Assembly: GCF_963666015.1 (NCBI RefSeq)
Contig: NZ_OY762555.1
Span: 2,294,001-2,358,000 of the forward strand
Direction of reading: 5' to 3'
Source of the DNA: an uncultured Sphaerochaeta sp.
Lineage (GTDB): Bacteria; Spirochaetota; Spirochaetia; Sphaerochaetales; Sphaerochaetaceae
Length of the DNA: 64,000 nt
Within the stretch, counting starts at the first letter, position 1. Each line of letters starts with the position of its first letter. This document shows, piece by piece, positions 17,340 to 25,848 of the stretch. The position numbers and the translations under genes are program-made. The notes below the pieces were generated by a model, which had not been told where the DNA came from, did not search any database, and worked only from the letters and a program-made list of their open reading frames with translations.

Positions 17340-18350
17340 ATGATACCCATGAAAGGACGCAGTTTTTTGACTCTCAAGGACTATTCAGGACAGGAGATCT
17401 TGGATCTTCTCCAACTCTCTGCCGACCTGAAAGCAAAAAAACAAGGGAAGCACTATCCTGAAATGCTGCAAGGCAAGCTGCTTGCGGGAAAGAATATTGT
17501 CTTGATCTTTGATAAGAGCTCAACCCGTACCCGTTGTTCATTCGAGGTAGCTGCTTTTGACGAAGGAGCCTGTGTTACGTTTCTGACCAACAGCCAAATG
17601 GGCAAAAAGGAATCCATCGAGGATACTGCGAAGGTGTTGGGAAGGATGTATGATGGTATCCAGTATCGTGGATTCTCCCCACAGGTTATCAGGGATATTG
17701 CTCACTACAGTGGCGTTCCCGTCTGGAATGGGCTGACCGATGATGATCATCCCACCCAGGTACTGGCGGACGTTCTGACAGCGATGGAGCATACCCACAA
17801 GGCCCCTAAAGACCTGAAATTCGCGTATATCGGGGACGGGAGAAACAATGTCTCCAATGCACTGATGATCGGTGCGGCAAAATTGGGTATGGAGTATCGT
17901 ATTGCTGCACCCAAAGAGCTGTTCCCATCCCAACTGTTGCTTGATGAGTTAGCTCCTGCTGCAAAGGAGAGTGGAGCCAAATTGTGGGCTACCACTGACC
18001 CTGTTGAGGCTGTACAGGGTGTTGATGTGATCTACACCGATGTGTGGGTTTCCATGGGAGAGGAAGACCAGACCGCAGCAAGAATTGCCCTTCTGAAGGA
18101 CTATCAGGTAACGATGGACTTGCTCAAGGCTTCTGGGAATGAACAGGTATTGTTTGAACACTGTCTTCCCTCGTTCCATGATCTCAATACCAGTGTTGCA
18201 CAGCAGATTCACGAACAATTCGGCCTAACGGAACTGGAAGTAACTGATGAAGTGTTCAGGAGCAGTCATTCAGTTGTGTTTGACGAGGCTGAAAATCGTA
18301 TGCACACCATCAAGGCTGTAATGGTTGCTACACTTGCTGCTCTTAGCTAG
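17340..18350 (+). CDS. argF: Ornithine carbamoyltransferase
   Basis: Joins ornithine and carbamoyl phosphate to give citrulline, or runs in reverse in arginine catabolism. The 336 residues include the carbamoyl-phosphate motif STRTR at 61-65, HPTQ in the middle, and HCLPSFHD near residue 276, which distinguishes OTCase from aspartate carbamoyltransferase. GGAGG lies 5 nt before the ATG at 17340. It stands alone between two terminators with its own promoter, so context does not show whether it serves synthesis (argF) or degradation (arcB). Confidence 0.93.
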   Translation: MIPMKGRSFLTLKDYSGQEILDLLQLSADLKAKKQGKHYPEMLQGKLLAGKNIVLIFDKSSTRTRCSFEVAAFDEGACVTFLTNSQMGKKESIEDTAKVLGRMYDGIQYRGFSPQVIRDIAHYSGVPVWNGLTDDDHPTQVLADVLTAMEHTHKAPKDLKFAYIGDGRNNVSNALMIGAAKLGMEYRIAAPKELFPSQLLLDELAPAAKESGAKLWATTDPVEAVQGVDVIYTDVWVSMGEEDQTAARIALLKDYQVTMDLLKASGNEQVLFEHCLPSFHDLNTSVAQQIHEQFGLTELEVTDEVFRSSHSVVFDEAENRMHTIKAVMVATLAALS

Positions 18351-18374
18351 CAAGGTTTTAGAGAACCATACATG

Positions 18375-18413
18375 GCAGTGTTTCCTTTTAGGGGAAAGAC
18401 TGCTTTTCTTTTT
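18375..18413 (+). terminator. Terminator after argF
   Basis: GCAGTGTTTCC (18375-18385) pairs with GGGAAAGACTGC-like sequence ending at 18403, then TTTTCTTTTT. A clear intrinsic terminator. Confidence 0.75.
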
Positions 18414-18489
18414 GCCGCTTGGGCAAAACTACCCCGAAAAAGTGAGCCATTACTGTCAGTAGTGTGTCATAATGAAACAAAAAAAGATT

Positions 18490-18531
18490 GATTTGCATAA
18501 GGAAAGGGACGAGTTGATTCAGATTTGCATA
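18490..18531 (+). promoter_or_regulatory. Pair of direct repeats, candidate enhancer sites upstream of hsp20
   Basis: GATTTGCATA occurs at 18490-18499 and again at 18522-18531, 32 bp apart or about three helical turns. They lie roughly 165 and 130 bp before the predicted sigma-54 start, where activators of sigma-54 polymerase bind. The rest of 18414-18630 holds no gene that I can support. Confidence 0.4.
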
Positions 18532-18631
18532 CTCAAGAGGTTTCTCATGTATACCATCATTTCTCAAGATATTCATGTAAATACATATAAAGCATAATAA
18601 TATGTTCACTTCCTAGTAAGCTGATAATTAG

Positions 18632-18648
18632 TTGGCACAGTTTCTGCA
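18632..18648 (+). promoter_or_regulatory. Sigma-54-type promoter of hsp20
   Basis: TTGGCACAGTTTCTGCA matches the -24/-12 consensus TTGGCACRNNNNTTGCW at all but one fixed position. The invariant GG (18634-18635) and GC (18646-18647) are separated by the required 10 bases. No sigma-70-type promoter of similar quality is seen. Predicted start is near 18659. Confidence 0.6.
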
Positions 18649-18660
18649 ATGTTATTTATG

Positions 18661-18676
18661 AATCCCGAAAGGGATT
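18661..18676 (+). other. Hairpin at predicted 5' end of hsp20 mRNA
   Basis: AATCCC-GAAA-GGGATT forms a perfect 6-bp stem with a GNRA loop. It begins about two bases after the predicted start, so it may protect the 5' end. It is about 24 nt before the ribosome-binding site and does not mask it. Confidence 0.45.
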
Positions 18677-18709
18677 GAAGAAACACATTACAGAACACGG
18701 AGGTGTATT

Positions 18710-19138
18710 ATGAAATATTTAACTACAAGAAGAAACTATGATTCACCGGTAGTCTCAGCATTTGATTCTCTGTTTAATGACATGTTTGGGGATTGGGGAG
18801 TGTATTCCTCCAAATTTCCGGCTGTCGATATCACCGAGAACGATGATGCCTACATCCTGGAAGCAGAACTCCCTGGGTACAAGCAGAAGGAAGTGAAGGT
18901 CAACATTGAGAAACATGTTCTTAAATTGAGCTCTGCCAAGGAGACCAAGAAGGAGGAGAAGGACAAAAAGCGCCTTGTTTCTGAACGCTGCTACCAGTGC
19001 TTTGAACGATCATTCTCCTTGCCTGAAGATGTGGATGAGGAGAAAATCGCAGGTGAGTTTACCGATGGTATTCTTACGTTGACGCTTCCAAAGAAGGAAC
19101 TTGCAAAACCCAAGGCAATCGAAGTAAAAATCAAATAA
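18710..19138 (+). CDS. Hsp20 / alpha-crystallin small heat-shock protein
   Basis: ATP-independent chaperone of 142 residues that holds unfolding proteins until ClpB and DnaK rescue them. The alpha-crystallin domain runs from about 40 to 132, starting at FPAVDITENDDAYILEAELPG and ending in the hallmark GILTLTLPK. A short charged tail with alternating hydrophobic residues (IEVKIK) could act as the assembly anchor. GGAGG precedes the ATG by 7 nt. The gene has its own promoter and a strong terminator; clpB is nearby but not in the same transcript. Confidence 0.92.
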   Translation: MKYLTTRRNYDSPVVSAFDSLFNDMFGDWGVYSSKFPAVDITENDDAYILEAELPGYKQKEVKVNIEKHVLKLSSAKETKKEEKDKKRLVSERCYQCFERSFSLPEDVDEEKIAGEFTDGILTLTLPKKELAKPKAIEVKIK

Positions 19139-19160
19139 AGGGATAAACAACCATCCTGTA

Positions 19161-19196
19161 CATGCAAGGCCCCGCGAGAAGCGGGGCTTTTGCATG
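19161..19196. terminator. Bidirectional terminator between hsp20 and the M20 peptidase gene
   Basis: A long stem with CATGCAA and GCCCCGC (19161-19175) against GCGGGGC and TTTGCATG (19181-19196). A-rich on one side and T-rich on the other, so it can serve both convergent genes. Confidence 0.75.
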
Positions 19197-19197
19197 T

Positions 19198-20637
19198 CTA
19201 CCAGTAAGTGATCAGCTGAGTATAAAACTGTTGGGCGAGTGAGATATTCTCTAGGCTGATCCGCTCATCAGGAGCATGCATCCGGTCAACTTCGCTACGG
19301 TCCATCCTTGCTGGAGTAAAACGGTAGATACAATCACTGAGATTCTGGTATTTTCTTGCATCAGTGGCTCCCATCATGAGGTATGGGGTAACAATGGATT
19401 CTGGAAACGTCCTCTTGATGGTTTCTCTGAGGAAGCTGAAAGCCTCACCATCAGTCTTGCTTATATGAGAAGGGGGAGTGCAATGCATGGGCTTTACCCT
19501 GATAGAATCAGAGGCAATTGTTTTGGTGACCCAGGAGAGAATAGCTTCCTGTGTATCTCCTGGGAGCAAACGACAATTCACAATAGCTGTGGCCCTCTTT
19601 GCAATCACATTGCTTTTATCACTTGCTGTGATGACTGTGGGAACTATGGTGCTTCTAATGGCAGCATTGAGCGTAGATTGCTTGGAGAAAGCAAACTTCA
19701 AGAGCCCCGCTGTCAGCCAAAGATTGAGAAAGAGCATGCTGTATGTGAATGGGCCTTCCTTGCCTAGGTTCGTGAGCATCTGTTTTACTGGAAGTGTTAA
19801 TTTTGCAGGCATTTGCTTGTTTTCTAATCGGTATATAGCCTGCGAGAGTGTTCCCAGAGCAGTGGGAAAAGCAGGGGTAGAGGAGTGTCCAGCTATTCTC
19901 TCAACCGAGAGCTCAAGATCGAGATACCCTTTCTCTGCAACCCCTACTACAGCAATGCTTTGCTCGAAACCTTTGATGTACTTCTGGCTGACCACACCAC
20001 CCTCATCCAATACGAAGCTGAATTGGAGTCCCTTTTCTTGAAAATAGCGAGCAATATGAACAGCTCCCTCCTTGCTGCTGTTGCTCTCCTCATCACATCC
20101 AAAGGCTACATACCAAGTATGCTTGGGGCGATTTTCTGTTTTGAGTATGTGCTCAAAGGCTGAGAGGATACTGATTACCTGCAGTTTACAGTCAAAACTG
20201 CCTCGTCCATACAGAAAGCCTTCTTCTATTTCTCCCTCGAATGGAGGATGGGTCCACTCTTGTTCGTTGGCTCCTACCACATCCAGATGGGCGGTGAGGA
20301 GAGCTGGTTCCCGGCTTTTATCCTCACCGGTGAAACAGTAGACCAGATTATAGGGACCAAGGGCCTCATCGATTATTCTGTGTTTGCTACACAGGGGGAA
20401 AGATGCTTCGAGGAGTGCAAATAAACGAGAGAACTCACTCCATTCTGTAAAGTTGGGATCTGCATGTGATACAGTCCTACACGCAACAGCTTTGGCGAGA
20501 ATGGATTTCTCTTCAATGTCTGTTTGTACAGTGGCAGGTGTCACTTTGTACTTGGTATGTGTTCGCATAGCGATAGTCCTGAATACCACTACGGCTAGGA
20601 CCACCAGGAGGGAAATCGGTAAGAAAAGGAAAAGCAT
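19198..20637 (-). CDS. Membrane-anchored M20 family peptidase (carboxypeptidase S / PM20D1-like)
   Basis: A di-zinc amidohydrolase of 479 residues. An N-terminal hydrophobic segment (residues 1-20) would anchor it in the membrane with the enzyme outside the cytoplasm. The M20 landmarks are present: TAHLDVV, GRGSFDCK, CDEESN and LDEGG, and a C-terminal metal His region. The order and length fit the carboxypeptidase S/PM20D1 branch better than DapE or PepT. The ATG at 20637 has GGAG 7 nt upstream; an ATG at 20652 lies further out without such a site. It diverges from a TetR regulator. The substrate is probably an N-acyl amino acid or dipeptide, but this is a guess. Confidence 0.85.
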   Translation of the reverse strand: MLFLFLPISLLVVLAVVVFRTIAMRTHTKYKVTPATVQTDIEEKSILAKAVACRTVSHADPNFTEWSEFSRLFALLEASFPLCSKHRIIDEALGPYNLVYCFTGEDKSREPALLTAHLDVVGANEQEWTHPPFEGEIEEGFLYGRGSFDCKLQVISILSAFEHILKTENRPKHTWYVAFGCDEESNSSKEGAVHIARYFQEKGLQFSFVLDEGGVVSQKYIKGFEQSIAVVGVAEKGYLDLELSVERIAGHSSTPAFPTALGTLSQAIYRLENKQMPAKLTLPVKQMLTNLGKEGPFTYSMLFLNLWLTAGLLKFAFSKQSTLNAAIRSTIVPTVITASDKSNVIAKRATAIVNCRLLPGDTQEAILSWVTKTIASDSIRVKPMHCTPPSHISKTDGEAFSFLRETIKRTFPESIVTPYLMMGATDARKYQNLSDCIYRFTPARMDRSEVDRMHAPDERISLENISLAQQFYTQLITYW

Positions 20638-20732
20638 ATTGAAACTCCACATGAATTCTAGTGTTTTTTACAGTATAGTGGTATATTGTATTTCAACAAG
20701 AAATTTCTACCAATAGTAGGAGAGTAGGACGC

Positions 20733-21326
20733 ATGCCTAAAAAGATCGATCATGAAGAGAGAAAGGAGAAAATTCTCCAAACTGCACTGAAAGTCTTTGC
20801 AAGAGAAGGCTATCGTGATTCCAACCTCTCTCTGATAGCCACAGAGTGTGGCATTTCCCGTCCTACCATTTATCAATATTTCAAGGACAAGGAAGAGATC
20901 TACTACTATGCGGTGAAGTTGGTAACGGGAAGAATGTTCAACAAGTATGCAGCCTATGCCTGGTCGACCAACCAGGACTTGGTAAGCAGGATTGCCACCA
21001 TCTGCCTGGATATCATGCAGACAGCTAGTGAGCATGAAGGCGAATTGACCAGTCTGGTAGATGTCATGCTGCAGATGAAGAAGGAAGGTCGGGATTTCAA
21101 CGAGATCATTCTCAGGCGAACAGCCAAGCTCACCATCCTTTTCAAACGTCTCCTTCGAATGGGAGTGAAGGCGGGAGATATTATTGATTGTGATGTGAAC
21201 AGGGTTGCAGACCATCTTCTTATGTTGCTTGAATCATCCTGCTTCCAGGTTGCATTCCTTGATACGTTTGACATGCGGCTTTCCAAGCAGCTGATCAGCA
21301 CCTACCTGGATTTTTACAGGGCCTAG
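20733..21326 (+). CDS. TetR-family transcriptional regulator
   Basis: A 197-residue dimeric DNA-binding protein. The N-terminal helix-turn-helix is at about 32-51 (LSLIATECGISRPTIYQYF), the best conserved part of TetR proteins. The remainder is a helical ligand or dimer domain of unknown specificity. AGGA lies near the ATG (TAGGACGCATG). The 80-bp gap to the divergent M20 peptidase contains AT-rich promoter-like sequence, so the peptidase gene is a natural candidate target. Confidence 0.88.
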   Translation: MPKKIDHEERKEKILQTALKVFAREGYRDSNLSLIATECGISRPTIYQYFKDKEEIYYYAVKLVTGRMFNKYAAYAWSTNQDLVSRIATICLDIMQTASEHEGELTSLVDVMLQMKKEGRDFNEIILRRTAKLTILFKRLLRMGVKAGDIIDCDVNRVADHLLMLLESSCFQVAFLDTFDMRLSKQLISTYLDFYRA

Positions 21327-21370
21327 CCGATACCTGGATTCCTCACTATATTTATGTATGTACAGGAGAA

Positions 21371-21388
21371 GACCCTCGAAGAAGGGTC
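21371..21388 (+). other. Hairpin in clpB leader
   Basis: GACCCT (21371-21376) pairs with AGGGTC (21383-21388) around a CGAAGA loop, 22 nt before the clpB ribosome-binding site. No T-run follows, so it is not a terminator. I see no CIRCE element here. Confidence 0.4.
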
Positions 21389-21420
21389 GGTTGCTTCATA
21401 CCCAAAGGTGAGGAGTGTCC

Positions 21421-24003
21421 ATGAATATTGAAAAAATGACAATCAAGCTGCGTCAAGCCATCGGCGATGCCGATATGCTTGCCAACGAGCATGGCAACGC
21501 TGAAATTACTACAGAACATCTCTTGTTGGCTTTGATCAACCAGAAAGAGGGGTTGCTTACGCCGCTCTTTGAGCGTCTGGGGGTTCCCCCTGCCATGGTG
21601 AGTGAAAAACTGAGGACACTGGTCAACAAGCTTCCCAAGGCATATGGTGGGAATGCACAGCGGTCCTTGTCTGCCCAACTGGGAAATCAACTCTATGCGG
21701 CTGATAAAATTGCATCGGACTTCAAAGATCAGTACCTGAGTGCAGAACACTTCCTGCTTGCTGTCTTGGAGGACGTTTCAGAGGCAAGCAAGGCACTCAA
21801 GGCCCTTGGGGTAACCAAGGATGCTCTTATGCAGGCATTGCAGACGATCAGAGGAAACCAGACAATTCAGAGCGAAGATCCAGAGAGCCGCTACCAGGCA
21901 CTGGAGAAGTACTGCAAAGATATGACCACCCTTGCCCGGCAGGGGAAGCTCGATCCCGTCATCGGTCGTGATGAGGAGATTCGACGGGTGATGCAGGTGC
22001 TTTCCAGAAGAACCAAGAACAATCCCGTATTGATTGGGGAGCCCGGGGTAGGAAAGACTGCAATTGTAGAAGGGCTTGCCCTGCGTATTGCTTCGGAGGA
22101 TGTCCCAGAGTCATTGAAGAACAAACAAATTCTGAGTTTGGACCTTGGTGCCTTGGTGGCAGGTGCAAAGTTCAGGGGAGAGTTTGAGGAACGACTGAAG
22201 GCAGTGGTGAAGGAAGTAACGGCCAGTGAAGGCAGAATTATTCTGTTCATCGACGAGCTGCATACCATTGTAGGCGCAGGGGCAAGTGAAGGTTCAACCG
22301 ATGCTTCAAACCTGATCAAGCCAGCACTTGCTAGGGGGGAGTTGCATGCCATTGGTGCGACAACCCTTGATGAATACCGAAAGTATATCGAACCTGACAA
22401 GGCATTGGAACGGAGATTCCAGCCGGTGTTCACCAAGGAACCTTCGGTGGAAGCGACTATCGCCATCCTGAGGGGATTGAAAGAACGGTACGAAGTCCAC
22501 CATGGGGTACGGATCAAGGATGAGGCCCTTGTTGCAGCAGCTACGCTGAGCAACCGGTATATAACCAACCGCTTTCTTCCGGACAAGGCAATTGATTTGG
22601 TCGATGAGGCGGCAAGCCAACTCAAGATGGAAATAGAGAGTCAGCCGGAAGAGTTGGATCAGATAGAGCGAAAGATTCTCCAACTCAACATTGAGAAGCA
22701 GGCGCTCTCCAGGGAGACTGACAAGGCCAGCAAAGAACGGTTGGGTAAACTCGAGCGTGAGTTGAGCGAACTGCAGGGAACACGTGATGCTATGCATCTG
22801 CAATGGGGAAATGAACGTAATTCCATTGCCAAACTCAGGGAGACAAAGGCAAAGCTTGAGCAGCTGAAGACGGAAGAGCAACGTGCTGAGAGAGAGGGCG
22901 ATCTTGCAAAAGCTGCCCAGATCAAGCATGGGGAAATACCTGAGTTGCTTAAGCAGATCGAAGGTATGACTGCGCAACTTGCTTCTGTGCAAGTTGAGGG
23001 AAAGCAGATGCTCCGCGAGGAAGTCAGTGAAGATGATATTGCCCGTATTGTCAGTAACTGGACAGGGGTTCCTGTGGCCAAGATGAAGGAGAGTGAGCTG
23101 CATAAGTATCTGAATCTTGAACAGACCATTTCCGAGCAAGTCATTGGTCAGAAAGAAGCTATTACGGCAGTAAGTAATGCAATCCGCCGTAACAAGGCAG
23201 GAATCGGGGACGAAAGAAAGCCCTTGGGAACTTTCTTGTTTGCAGGGCCCACCGGAGTCGGAAAGACCTTGCTTGCCAAGGTACTTGCTCAATTTCTTTT
23301 TGATGATGAGAAAGCCTTGACCCGCATCGATATGAGCGAGTACATGGAAAAGTTTTCGGTCAGTAGATTGATTGGGGCTCCTCCCGGGTACGTGGGGTAT
23401 GACCAAGGAGGGCAACTGACTGAGGTCGTACGCAGACGTCCCTATTCTGTAATTCTTTTTGATGAGATTGAGAAGGCCCACCCTGATGTATTCAACGTGT
23501 TGCTTCAGTTGTTGGATGATGGCAGGTTAACCGATGGCCAGGGACGGGTGGTCGATTTCACCAATACGGTGATCATTATGACCAGCAACCTAGGGAGTCA
23601 GCAGCTACTCGCTGCAGAGACGCATGAGGAGGGTGTTCGTTTGGTTGGGGAGATAATCCACCAGTCCTTCAAGCCGGAGTTCATAAACCGCTTGGATGAG
23701 ATCATTATTTTCGAAAGGCTGGGAGAAGCCCAGATCCGTAAGATTGTGGTTTTGCAGCTAGAGCAACTCCGTCTACGGTTGCAGAAACGTGGGTTCTTCC
23801 TGACATGGGAGGATGATGTGCTCTCATTGCTCTACAAGGAGGGGTATGATCCAGTCTTTGGGGCTCGACCAATTCGCCGTGCTGTTCAGCGATTTGTGGA
23901 GAACCCCTTGTCGGTACAGCTACTCTCTGGTGATTTCGGTCCTGGGTCGAAGATTTTGCTTACTCTAGAGGGGGAAGAGGTGGTTGCCCATAAGATTGGC
24001 TAG
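21421..24003 (+). CDS. clpB: ClpB disaggregase
   Basis: Hexameric AAA+ chaperone that pulls proteins out of aggregates with DnaK; 860 residues, the usual size. The Clp N-domain repeats occupy about 1-145. The first Walker A (GEPGVGKT) is at 206-213, the coiled-coil middle domain at about 405-525, and the second Walker A (GPTGVGKT) at 609-616. AGGAG lies 5 nt before the ATG at 21421; a GTG six bases upstream overlaps that site and is unlikely. Its last 44 bases overlap the convergent MocA-like gene. Confidence 0.96.
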   Translation: MNIEKMTIKLRQAIGDADMLANEHGNAEITTEHLLLALINQKEGLLTPLFERLGVPPAMVSEKLRTLVNKLPKAYGGNAQRSLSAQLGNQLYAADKIASDFKDQYLSAEHFLLAVLEDVSEASKALKALGVTKDALMQALQTIRGNQTIQSEDPESRYQALEKYCKDMTTLARQGKLDPVIGRDEEIRRVMQVLSRRTKNNPVLIGEPGVGKTAIVEGLALRIASEDVPESLKNKQILSLDLGALVAGAKFRGEFEERLKAVVKEVTASEGRIILFIDELHTIVGAGASEGSTDASNLIKPALARGELHAIGATTLDEYRKYIEPDKALERRFQPVFTKEPSVEATIAILRGLKERYEVHHGVRIKDEALVAAATLSNRYITNRFLPDKAIDLVDEAASQLKMEIESQPEELDQIERKILQLNIEKQALSRETDKASKERLGKLERELSELQGTRDAMHLQWGNERNSIAKLRETKAKLEQLKTEEQRAEREGDLAKAAQIKHGEIPELLKQIEGMTAQLASVQVEGKQMLREEVSEDDIARIVSNWTGVPVAKMKESELHKYLNLEQTISEQVIGQKEAITAVSNAIRRNKAGIGDERKPLGTFLFAGPTGVGKTLLAKVLAQFLFDDEKALTRIDMSEYMEKFSVSRLIGAPPGYVGYDQGGQLTEVVRRRPYSVILFDEIEKAHPDVFNVLLQLLDDGRLTDGQGRVVDFTNTVIIMTSNLGSQQLLAAETHEEGVRLVGEIIHQSFKPEFINRLDEIIIFERLGEAQIRKIVVLQLEQLRLRLQKRGFFLTWEDDVLSLLYKEGYDPVFGARPIRRAVQRFVENPLSVQLLSGDFGPGSKILLTLEGEEVVAHKIG

Positions 24004-24565
24004 ACTCCACCAAGTGGTGGTATGCATCGAGCGTGTCGATGTCGGTAACATACGCCTCATCGGTAACTTCGATAGCCTGGACAGGATAAGCCTGTAACAG
24101 CCCACGCATGGTAAAAGAGCTTTTTTGTGACCCGATAATTGCAAGGAAACTTGGATCAAGCAGAACCGGATGCCCAAGTTTTCCTTTGTATGAGGGTCTA
24201 GAGACAGAAGCGGAAGTCTGTTCAATCAGATAAAGGTAATGTCTACTCTCGATAAGGGGCATATCGGCAAGCGAAATAAAAAATGGCGAATCATGCCCAA
24301 GGTAGGAGGCTCCACAGATTGTGGAGCTTCCTTGTCCTTTACGGAACTGTTCATTGTGAACAACCTGTAGCTGGGGGCAGGCGAGATGCGTAACTGCTTG
24401 TTTCACTTGGTCTGCCTTGAACCCTGTGACCAGTACCGTTCTGAGTCCTGCCATCAGGGATTGTTCCACTGCATGTGCAACAATGGTGGTACCCTTGTAG
24501 GGCAACAGAAGTTTTTTCCCTTTGCTTCGCATCCCGAGGCCTGCGGCCAGAATAAGATTCTGCAT
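23960..24565 (-). CDS. MocA-like nucleotidyltransferase
   Basis: A 201-residue NTP-transferase-fold protein. The N-terminal nucleotide loop is LAAGLGMRSKGKKLLLPYKG, and the metal-binding LADMPL is at about residue 97. These features fit the MocA/MobA group, which transfers CMP or GMP to molybdenum cofactor, although other members activate sugar or polyol phosphates. No other molybdenum cofactor gene is in the window, so the name is cautious. The 3' end overlaps clpB by 44 bp, tail to tail. Its 5' end faces the DUF554 gene. Confidence 0.75.
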   Translation of the reverse strand: MQNLILAAGLGMRSKGKKLLLPYKGTTIVAHAVEQSLMAGLRTVLVTGFKADQVKQAVTHLACPQLQVVHNEQFRKGQGSSTICGASYLGHDSPFFISLADMPLIESRHYLYLIEQTSASVSRPSYKGKLGHPVLLDPSFLAIIGSQKSSFTMRGLLQAYPVQAIEVTDEAYVTDIDTLDAYHHLVESSQSYGQPPLPPLE

Positions 24566-24574
24566 GATTCATCC

Positions 24575-24603
24575 TTGAGAGAGTTTCGTAATCGTATTAT
24601 ACT
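24575..24603 (+). promoter_or_regulatory. Promoter of DUF554 gene, leaderless
   Basis: TTGAGA at 24575-24580 and TATACT at 24598-24603, spaced 17 nt. The ATG at 24614 follows 10 nt after the -10 box and there is no ribosome-binding site, so the mRNA should begin at or within a few bases of the start codon. Confidence 0.6.
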
Positions 24604-24613
24604 CCAAGCCATT

Positions 24614-25342
24614 ATGATTGCCACCTACTTCAATGCCTTGATGGTTGTTATTGGTTCCTTTATTGGATTATTTCTGAAACACCGGCTGAAAGCTTCCTAT
24701 CAGGAGGTTGTTTTCACATCCTCTGGACTGATTACCTTGGTCATTGGGTTTTCCATGGCAATGCAGACTGGTTCCTATCTGATCTTGCTATTTTCTGTGG
24801 TCATTGGAGGGTTTGTAGGATATGCTCTCAAGATTGAAGACGGTGTGATGTCCTTTGGGTCATGGATGGAGAAGCGGGTCAGTAGAGGCCAGGGTAGTGC
24901 AGAGAGCGCGCGCAACTTTGCCCTGGGATTCCTTAACGCCTCCCTGTTGTTTTGCAGTGGCGCCATGACGGTGGTAGGTGCAATTCAGGCAGGCACTGTT
25001 GGTGACTATCAATTGATTCTGGTAAAGTCAATCATGGATGGATGTATGGCAATAATATTCAGTGCTGCCTATGGTATAGGTGTCATGGCAAGTGCACTTT
25101 TCATTCTCCTGTATCAAGGCTTCTTTACTTTGGCAGGGGGGTGGATAGCCCCAATACTTGGGGATGCAGGCATCAATGAGCTGGCATCGGTTGGTGGTGT
25201 ATTGTTGATGATGATTGGCTTTGGTCTACTGGATATCAGAAAAACCAAGACTGGGAATTTTCTGCCTGCAATGGTTATAGCTCCTCTGCTGACACTGCTT
25301 GCTCCAATGTTTAAGAGTCTTTTTTCTGGGTTTGGTTTGTAG
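24614..25342 (+). CDS. DUF554 family membrane protein
   Basis: A 242-residue protein with about seven hydrophobic segments. It matches the DUF554 family pattern, including the N-terminal GSFIGLFLK stretch and the conserved GFLNASLLFCSGAMTVVGAI segment near the middle. The family is widespread (YdfK type in B. subtilis) and has no established function. The open frame extends upstream to 24386, but those residues lie within the antisense of the MocA-like gene and do not fit the family. The 3' end overlaps the convergent HTH gene by 32 bp. Confidence 0.85.
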   Translation: MIATYFNALMVVIGSFIGLFLKHRLKASYQEVVFTSSGLITLVIGFSMAMQTGSYLILLFSVVIGGFVGYALKIEDGVMSFGSWMEKRVSRGQGSAESARNFALGFLNASLLFCSGAMTVVGAIQAGTVGDYQLILVKSIMDGCMAIIFSAAYGIGVMASALFILLYQGFFTLAGGWIAPILGDAGINELASVGGVLLMMIGFGLLDIRKTKTGNFLPAMVIAPLLTLLAPMFKSLFSGFGL

Positions 25343-25676
25343 AAGTATTGTTCTTGAAGTAGTACAGAAGTGACTGGATGACCTCCAGTTGTTGATGGTC
25401 AAGTTCTTCTATCTGGGCGATGACAAGCTTTTTATATTGAGCGATATTCTCGGCAGCTTCTTCACTTGCCATTGATTCCCAATTGTTTCCATTCTCCAGC
25501 CACTCAAGACTCACTCCAGTGAGTTCGGTGATTTTCATTGCAACATGCAATGGGGGACGTCTGTCAGTATGGATCCAGCTGGAGAGAGTGCTGCGTTTGA
25601 CTTCAAGCATGGTGGAAAGTTCCACCACCGTAGGTGAATTAAGAAGAAGAATGACTCTGTCCCAGAATGTTTGCAT
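25311..25676 (-). CDS. Small helix-turn-helix regulator, phage CI-like
   Basis: A 121-residue protein. Residues about 15-60 resemble the CI/XRE helix-turn-helix, with VVELSTMLEVKRSTLSSWIH as the DNA-binding part followed by a phage-repressor-like GVSLEWLENG. The C-terminal 60 residues are helical and may serve for dimerisation. A 24-bp palindrome lies 22 bp upstream of the start, suggesting autoregulation. No phage genes are nearby. The target genes are unknown. Confidence 0.7.
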   Translation of the reverse strand: MQTFWDRVILLLNSPTVVELSTMLEVKRSTLSSWIHTDRRPPLHVAMKITELTGVSLEWLENGNNWESMASEEAAENIAQYKKLVIAQIEELDHQQLEVIQSLLYYFKNNTSTNQTQKKDS

Positions 25677-25698
25677 GCTATGAATATAGCAGGAAATT

Positions 25699-25722
25699 TG
25701 ACCTAATGACGATATTTGGTCA
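25699..25722. promoter_or_regulatory. Palindrome upstream of HTH gene, candidate operator
   Basis: TGACC at 25699-25703 and GGTCA at 25718-25722 form the arms, with further AAT/ATT symmetry inside; 9 of 12 positions pair. It overlaps where a -35 region would be for the minus-strand gene (TATATT lies closer to the start). Confidence 0.45.
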
Positions 25723-25797
25723 TATTATTGTAGAAATAAATAATACAAACTTATAAATACATATAAAGTAATTAGTAAAATTTGAAAGAAATGACAA

Positions 25798-25830
25798 TAA
25801 ATCATCATTCATGGGAAATGGATGATGATT
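25798..25830 (-). terminator. Inverted repeat after glgP, possible weak terminator
   Basis: ATCATCATTCAT and ATGGATGATGAT form a 12-nt inverted repeat with one mismatch around GGGAA. On the minus strand it follows the glgP stop, but the tail is only moderately T-rich. The rest of 25723-25797 is AT-rich with no visible gene. Confidence 0.4.
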
Positions 25831-25848
25831 CATCGTCATCTGCAAGGA

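Noticed and set aside
19276..20341. Long + strand frames opposite the M20 peptidase gene
   Set aside because: The minus strand has a full-length family match; the + frames overlap it and show no family resemblance.
21347..21352. TATATT as the -10 box of a clpB promoter
   Set aside because: No acceptable -35 at 16-18 nt upstream; the promoter cannot be placed.
22306..23481. A 391-codon minus frame inside clpB
   Set aside because: Shadow of the clpB coding strand, without recognisable domains.
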